In this document: in pieces, positions 59,722 through 64,000 of the stretch
Numbering within the stretch: position 1 is the first letter of the stretch
Layout: the number at the start of each line of letters is the position of its first letter
Origin: Thermoplasmata archaeon
GTDB taxonomy: Archaea; Thermoplasmatota; Thermoplasmata; Methanomassiliicoccales; Methanomethylophilaceae
Reading direction: 5' to 3'
Assembly: GCA_015063185.1 (NCBI GenBank)
Contig: SUSY01000001.1
Span: 35,165-99,164 of the forward strand
DNA: 64,000 nucleotides
Position numbers and translations under genes: made by a program
Notes under the pieces: model-generated
The model's input: only the letters and a program-made list of their open reading frames with translations
Databases searched by the model: none
Told to the model about the DNA's origin: nothing

Positions 59722-61862
59722 TGGAGAAGGTCACGCTGAAGGTCAGTGGCATGTCCTGTGCCGCGTGTTCCGCACGTATTGAAAAGGCACTCTCGCCCAT
59801 GAAGGGCGTTCGAAACGTGGATGCCGTATTCAGCAGCAACATGGTGTCCATCGAATTCGATTCGGATGTGACATCGATAGATGCCATCAAGATCGCACTA
59901 TCCAAGGCCGGATACCCCGTAATGGAAAAGGATATGCCCGACAATAGCTGGAACCTCAGGAGCATCCTGATCTCGGCAGCCTTCACAATCATATTGGCTA
60001 TCTATGCAATGGGGCCGATGTTCGGATTAGAGGTCCCGTTCCATGATGAACCTGCGATATATGCCACCGTACAACTCGCCCTAACGATACCCGTACTGAT
60101 ACTCTGTAGAAAATTCTACACCAAGGGCATCAAGGCACTCCTGTCCGGTAGCCCGACTATGGACACGCTAGTGTCACTAGGATCCGGTACCGCGTTCATC
60201 TACAGTCTGTACATAACGTTCGATACCATATTCCTTGATGGGGCCGGATCGGGCCTTTGCTACGATTCGTCGGCGATGATCCTTACACTGATCTCCGTCG
60301 GGAAGTTCTTGGAGTTCCGTTCAAGAATCAAAGCGGACGATGCCGTACGCAATCTGTTATCGATGGTCCCCGAGGAGACGAACGTCATCAGAGGTGGGAA
60401 AGAGGTCCGCGTCCCCATCGACGAATTGATCGTGGGGGATACGATCATCATACGCCCCGGGGAGAGGGTCTCCGCCGACGGAACCGTCATCGAGGGAAGG
60501 AGTTCCATCGATGAATCGATGCTCACCGGGGAATCCAACCCCGTTCTGAAAGAGACAGGTTCGCCCACGTTCACAGGGACGATGAACATCGATGGTACGA
60601 TTCTTATCGAAGTTACCGAGACCGGAGGTAACACGATGATCGCGGACATCGCCAACATGATGGAGGATGCGAAGGCGACTAAGGCTCCGATTGCGAGAAT
60701 GGCCGACAAGGTCGCAGCCTACTTCGTCCCTACGGTCATCACAATAGCGGTGGCCAGCGCATTGCTTTGGTTCATCTTCGGAAGGTCCGTCGCATTTAGC
60801 CTCAACATCGCCATCTCCGTCCTCGTCATATCCTGCCCATGCGCCCTTGGATTGGCCACCCCCTTGGCGATCACGGTCGGATCCGGCAGAACCGCCGAAC
60901 ATGGGATACTGTTCCGTGATGCCGCATCGCTCGAAATGATCGGAAGAGCGGATTCGGTAATCCTCGACAAGACCGGTACGATAACGTACGGAGAACCTAC
61001 CGTTACGGCATTCTCGGGATCGACAAGTGTCCTTTCCGCAGTAGCTGCAGGAGAATCGATGTCCGAACACCCCATCGGAAAGGCAATAGTGAGGTATTGC
61101 ATCGACAACGGCGCGGAACCGAAGGAGATCTCCGACTTCGAATACACCGTAGGGAAAGGGATCTCATTCACATGCGAAGGTCACAGGTATACAGTCGGAT
61201 CGCCGGACCTCTATGGCGGGGAACTCGATGATGTCGATGATACCTGTGCTCATGTCTCCATGGATGGGTCGTATGCAGGGGTGTTCAACCTATCCGACGG
61301 AATCAGACCCGAATCCAAGGAAGTGGTTTCCCTGTTGAAAGACAGGGGCATGACCGTTCACATGGTCACAGGTGACAATGAACAGGCTGCAGGATCGGTC
61401 GCGGAACATACGGGAATACAATCTGTCACAGCAAGCGCGCTCCCAGCGGACAAGATCATGGCCGTGAAGAAACTCCAGGCGACTGGACATGATGTCATAA
61501 TGGTCGGGGATGGGATCAACGACTCACCCGCATTGGCACAGGCGGATGTCGGTATCGCCATGGGATCCGGAAGCAACATCGCGTTGAGCACCTCGGATGT
61601 CGTACTGATGAACAACGATCTCTATAACATCCCTCGTGCCGTGGACTTCGGACGTGCGGTGTTGAGGAACATCAAACAGAACCTGTTCCTGGCATTCTGT
61701 TACAACGCATTGTGCATACCCATAGCCGCAGGACTCCCATACCTCTTCGGAATGGCTGAATTCACACACATGCCCATGCTAGCGGCCGCAGCGATGTCAT
61801 TGTCGTCGTTGTCCGTGGTGTCCAATGCCCTGAGGTTGAGAAGATACAGACCAGGCTACTGA
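59718..61862 (+). CDS. copA: copper-type P1B ATPase
   Basis: GMSCAACSARIE, SCPCALGLATP, DKTGTITYG, GDGINDSPAL. Confidence 0.95.
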   Translation: MMEKVTLKVSGMSCAACSARIEKALSPMKGVRNVDAVFSSNMVSIEFDSDVTSIDAIKIALSKAGYPVMEKDMPDNSWNLRSILISAAFTIILAIYAMGPMFGLEVPFHDEPAIYATVQLALTIPVLILCRKFYTKGIKALLSGSPTMDTLVSLGSGTAFIYSLYITFDTIFLDGAGSGLCYDSSAMILTLISVGKFLEFRSRIKADDAVRNLLSMVPEETNVIRGGKEVRVPIDELIVGDTIIIRPGERVSADGTVIEGRSSIDESMLTGESNPVLKETGSPTFTGTMNIDGTILIEVTETGGNTMIADIANMMEDAKATKAPIARMADKVAAYFVPTVITIAVASALLWFIFGRSVAFSLNIAISVLVISCPCALGLATPLAITVGSGRTAEHGILFRDAASLEMIGRADSVILDKTGTITYGEPTVTAFSGSTSVLSAVAAGESMSEHPIGKAIVRYCIDNGAEPKEISDFEYTVGKGISFTCEGHRYTVGSPDLYGGELDDVDDTCAHVSMDGSYAGVFNLSDGIRPESKEVVSLLKDRGMTVHMVTGDNEQAAGSVAEHTGIQSVTASALPADKIMAVKKLQATGHDVIMVGDGINDSPALAQADVGIAMGSGSNIALSTSDVVLMNNDLYNIPRAVDFGRAVLRNIKQNLFLAFCYNALCIPIAAGLPYLFGMAEFTHMPMLAAAAMSLSSLSVVSNALRLRRYRPGY

Positions 61863-62983
61863 TTCCTACACGCGGCGATCGCTACAGGCAGAGCCTCAAG
61901 GAGTGCATCCACATCCTCACCCGTATTCAATTGTGAGATCGTGACCCTGAGTGACGACAATGCCTGTTCCGCATTCAGACCGATCGCTGACAGGACGTGT
62001 GACGGTTCCATATCTCCTGCAGAACATGCCGATGCGGTGGAGGTCGCGAAACCGGCCTTATTGAGTTTCAATACAAGATCGGTACCCTTCACACCCTCGA
62101 ACCTGAAGTGCGTGTTGTTACAGAGACGCCTGTCCCTCGGACCGTTGAGGGCGGCCCCATCTATCTCTAGTACGGAATCGATGATCCTGTCCCTCAGCAC
62201 CCTCATACGGCGGATATCCTCTTCCATAGAGGCCATGGCTATCTCGGTAGCCTTTCCCAATCCGACGATTCCGGGTACGTTCTCGGTGGAGGACCTCAAT
62301 CCCCTTTCCTGCCCACCACCATAGATGATGGGGGAGATCTCTATCCCGGACCTCACGAACAGAGCACCTGTACCCTTGGGCGCATGGACCTTGTGTCCGG
62401 ATATGGAGAGCATATCTATGCCGTCCCTCCTGACATCGATGTCCATCTTGGTGAATCCTTGAACCGCATCCGTGTGGAAGAGTGCTCCGTGTTTATGTGC
62501 GATACGTGACATTTCGCGAAGATCCTGTTCCGTACCGATGACGTTGTTCGCGGACATGACGGAAAGCACGGAAACGTCGTCACCCATCATATCATCCAAT
62601 GCAGGGATGTCCACAAAACCATCCCTGTCCACAGGGACGATGGATGCCCTATGACCGCGCCTGCATGCCTCCGCACATGTCTCCAAGATCGCGGAATGCT
62701 CTATGGCAGTGGTGACTATCCTGTCTCTTCCCCTCTTACCTACGACACCCAACAATGCGAGATTGTCGGATTCGGTACCTCCGGAGGTGAAGGTTATCTC
62801 GGAAGGATAACAGTTCAGACCCTTTGCAACGGATGTTCTTGCCTTACGGATGGCATCGGCCGCGTCGAATCCAAGGTCGTGGATACTGCTCGGGTTCCCA
62901 TAGTGTTGACAGAAATATGGAAATATCGCATCGGCGACCTCGGGTAACACCTGTGTGGTCGCAGCGTTGTCGAAATACCTCAT
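61856..62983 (-). CDS. cysteine desulfurase (NifS/IscS-like)
   Basis: YFDNAATTQVLPEV, SGGTESDNLALLG, SISGHKVHAPKGTGALFVR, SACSAGDMEPSHVL; ends with TAG. Confidence 0.93.
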   Translation of the reverse strand: MRYFDNAATTQVLPEVADAIFPYFCQHYGNPSSIHDLGFDAADAIRKARTSVAKGLNCYPSEITFTSGGTESDNLALLGVVGKRGRDRIVTTAIEHSAILETCAEACRRGHRASIVPVDRDGFVDIPALDDMMGDDVSVLSVMSANNVIGTEQDLREMSRIAHKHGALFHTDAVQGFTKMDIDVRRDGIDMLSISGHKVHAPKGTGALFVRSGIEISPIIYGGGQERGLRSSTENVPGIVGLGKATEIAMASMEEDIRRMRVLRDRIIDSVLEIDGAALNGPRDRRLCNNTHFRFEGVKGTDLVLKLNKAGFATSTASACSAGDMEPSHVLSAIGLNAEQALSSLRVTISQLNTGEDVDALLEALPVAIAACRNQ

Positions 62984-63169
62984 ATGGGATACCATGTTGA
63001 CGATAAGCGCTGGAGGAGAATATAGCGTTTCCCAGTGACGGTTCCGACAATGATCGGATGGAAGCGAGGTCCCGAGCCAACAAAAATGACGTCTTCGGAC
63101 GCGCCCGACGTCCAATGATGAGTGGGGACACTGGCCAGACATGATTGCCCGACAATAGCCAGTATACAC

Positions 63170-63199
63170 AGAATCGTCGATTCTACGAAATTCGTAGAA
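63170..63199. promoter_or_regulatory. overlapping palindromes AGAATC-gtc-GATTCT and TTCTACGAA-a-TTCGTAGAA upstream of the hdrD-like gene
   Basis: Perfect 9-bp arms with 1-nt centre plus an overlapping 6-bp palindrome; TATA-like ttaatata lies at 63244. Confidence 0.6.
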
Positions 63200-63279
63200 A
63201 TGGACCTTTTGGAATGTGTGGCACTACAATTTTCACGGATGGGTTAATATACCCCTATCTTAATTCTCTCGCCATTAGG

Positions 63280-63305
63280 GAATGGGATGCTGTCGTCTCC
63301 CATTC
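63280..63305 (+). promoter_or_regulatory. 5'-leader hairpin GAATGGGA-N10-TCCCATTC
   Basis: Perfect 8-bp inverted repeat between the TATA box and the start codon at 63328. Confidence 0.5.
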
Positions 63306-63327
63306 AGAACACTATGAGGTAACACCT

Positions 63328-64000
63328 ATGGCGAAGACTATCAGACTTCCAAGAATTACGAGAGAACTCGTCCAATGTCAGATGTGCGGTTACTGTATCG
63401 ACGTCTGCGAGGCACACAGGCAGACACCTTGGGAATCCGTCACTCCCAGGGGTAAGATTTACTATCTTAACCAGTTGGACAAGGCCGGTTTCGGACTCAT
63501 CGATAAGGTAATCGGAAGGAAGGCAACCATCTCCCCCGACTTCGTTGACGCAATGTACAAGTGTACCGGATGCGGAAACTGTGAGGAGGTCTGTCACGCA
63601 AAGATCGAACTCGTCAAGCTCTGGGAGATCGTCAGGGCATGGCTCGTTCAGGAAGGAGTCGCACCCCTCCCCGTCCACAAGGGAATCGCCAAGAAGATCG
63701 CGACAACCGGTAACTCCTTCGGTGAACCCGCATCCAAGAGGGATGCATGGTGGCCCGCGGATGTCGAGAGGACCGAGGTCCCCGACGCTATCCTCTATGC
63801 AGGATGTACTGGATCCTACAGGATGCAACACATCCCCGCAGCAGGAGCGACCATCCTGTCCCGCGCAGGTGTCAAGATCAACTGCATGGGCGCGGACGAA
63901 GTCTGCTGTTCCTCACCCCTCCTCAGGGTCGGAATCAAGGATCAGACCATGGACCTCGCAATCAAGACCGTCACCAAGGCAGACGGAATCGGTGCAAAGG
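63328..64000 (+). CDS. hdrD: heterodisulfide reductase subunit D-like (partial, runs off the window)
   Basis: Open frame MAKTIRLPRITRELVQCQMCGYCIDVCEAHRQTPWESVTPRGK...CTGCGNCEEVCH then Cys-rich CCG-like domain; absent from the track because no stop occurs within the window. Confidence 0.85.
   Translation, partial: MAKTIRLPRITRELVQCQMCGYCIDVCEAHRQTPWESVTPRGKIYYLNQLDKAGFGLIDKVIGRKATISPDFVDAMYKCTGCGNCEEVCHAKIELVKLWEIVRAWLVQEGVAPLPVHKGIAKKIATTGNSFGEPASKRDAWWPADVERTEVPDAILYAGCTGSYRMQHIPAAGATILSRAGVKINCMGADEVCCSSPLLRVGIKDQTMDLAIKTVTKADGIGAK

Noticed and set aside
61856-61858. TAG at the end of the cysteine desulfurase as a pyrrolysine codon
   Set aside because: The protein has full expected length; readthrough would be antisense to copA.
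1-64000. CRISPR arrays, IS elements, integrases, prophage, rRNA
   Set aside because: No regularly spaced repeats, transposase/integrase motifs or rRNA sequence seen; DUF5131 alone is not evidence of a prophage.

Overview
This 64-kb window reads as a dense archaeal chromosome segment. The archaeal markers are split RNA polymerase A'/A'' with an unsplit B subunit and RpoH, GatDE, L30e, S17e, Elp3, Trm56 and TBP-type TATA boxes. Hydrogenase maturation genes (hypE, hypB), a terminal HdrD-like gene and near absence of TAG stop codons suggest a methanogen of the Methanomassiliicoccales type; that placement is inference. I support about 64 protein genes (including one 54-aa ORF absent from the ORF track), 6 tRNAs and several hairpin or palindrome elements. 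I saw no rRNA, CRISPR array, transposon or prophage. The most unusual region is 18.7-25.3 kb: a 1913-aa STT3/AglB-like protein with a divergent WWDYG-equivalent motif and about 1000 residues of repetitive extracellular domains. It ends at C AAA AAG TAA, directly before a -1-frame membrane protein that lacks a plausible start codon. This suggests programmed frameshifting or unusual reinitiation. Other points of interest are a fused PstC-PstA permease, palindrome-rich promoters (pst, hdrD, trx and an HTH gene), recurrent GC-rich 3' hairpins, a tandem-thioredoxin operon, and cell-surface PLD/lamin-tail and lipase proteins.
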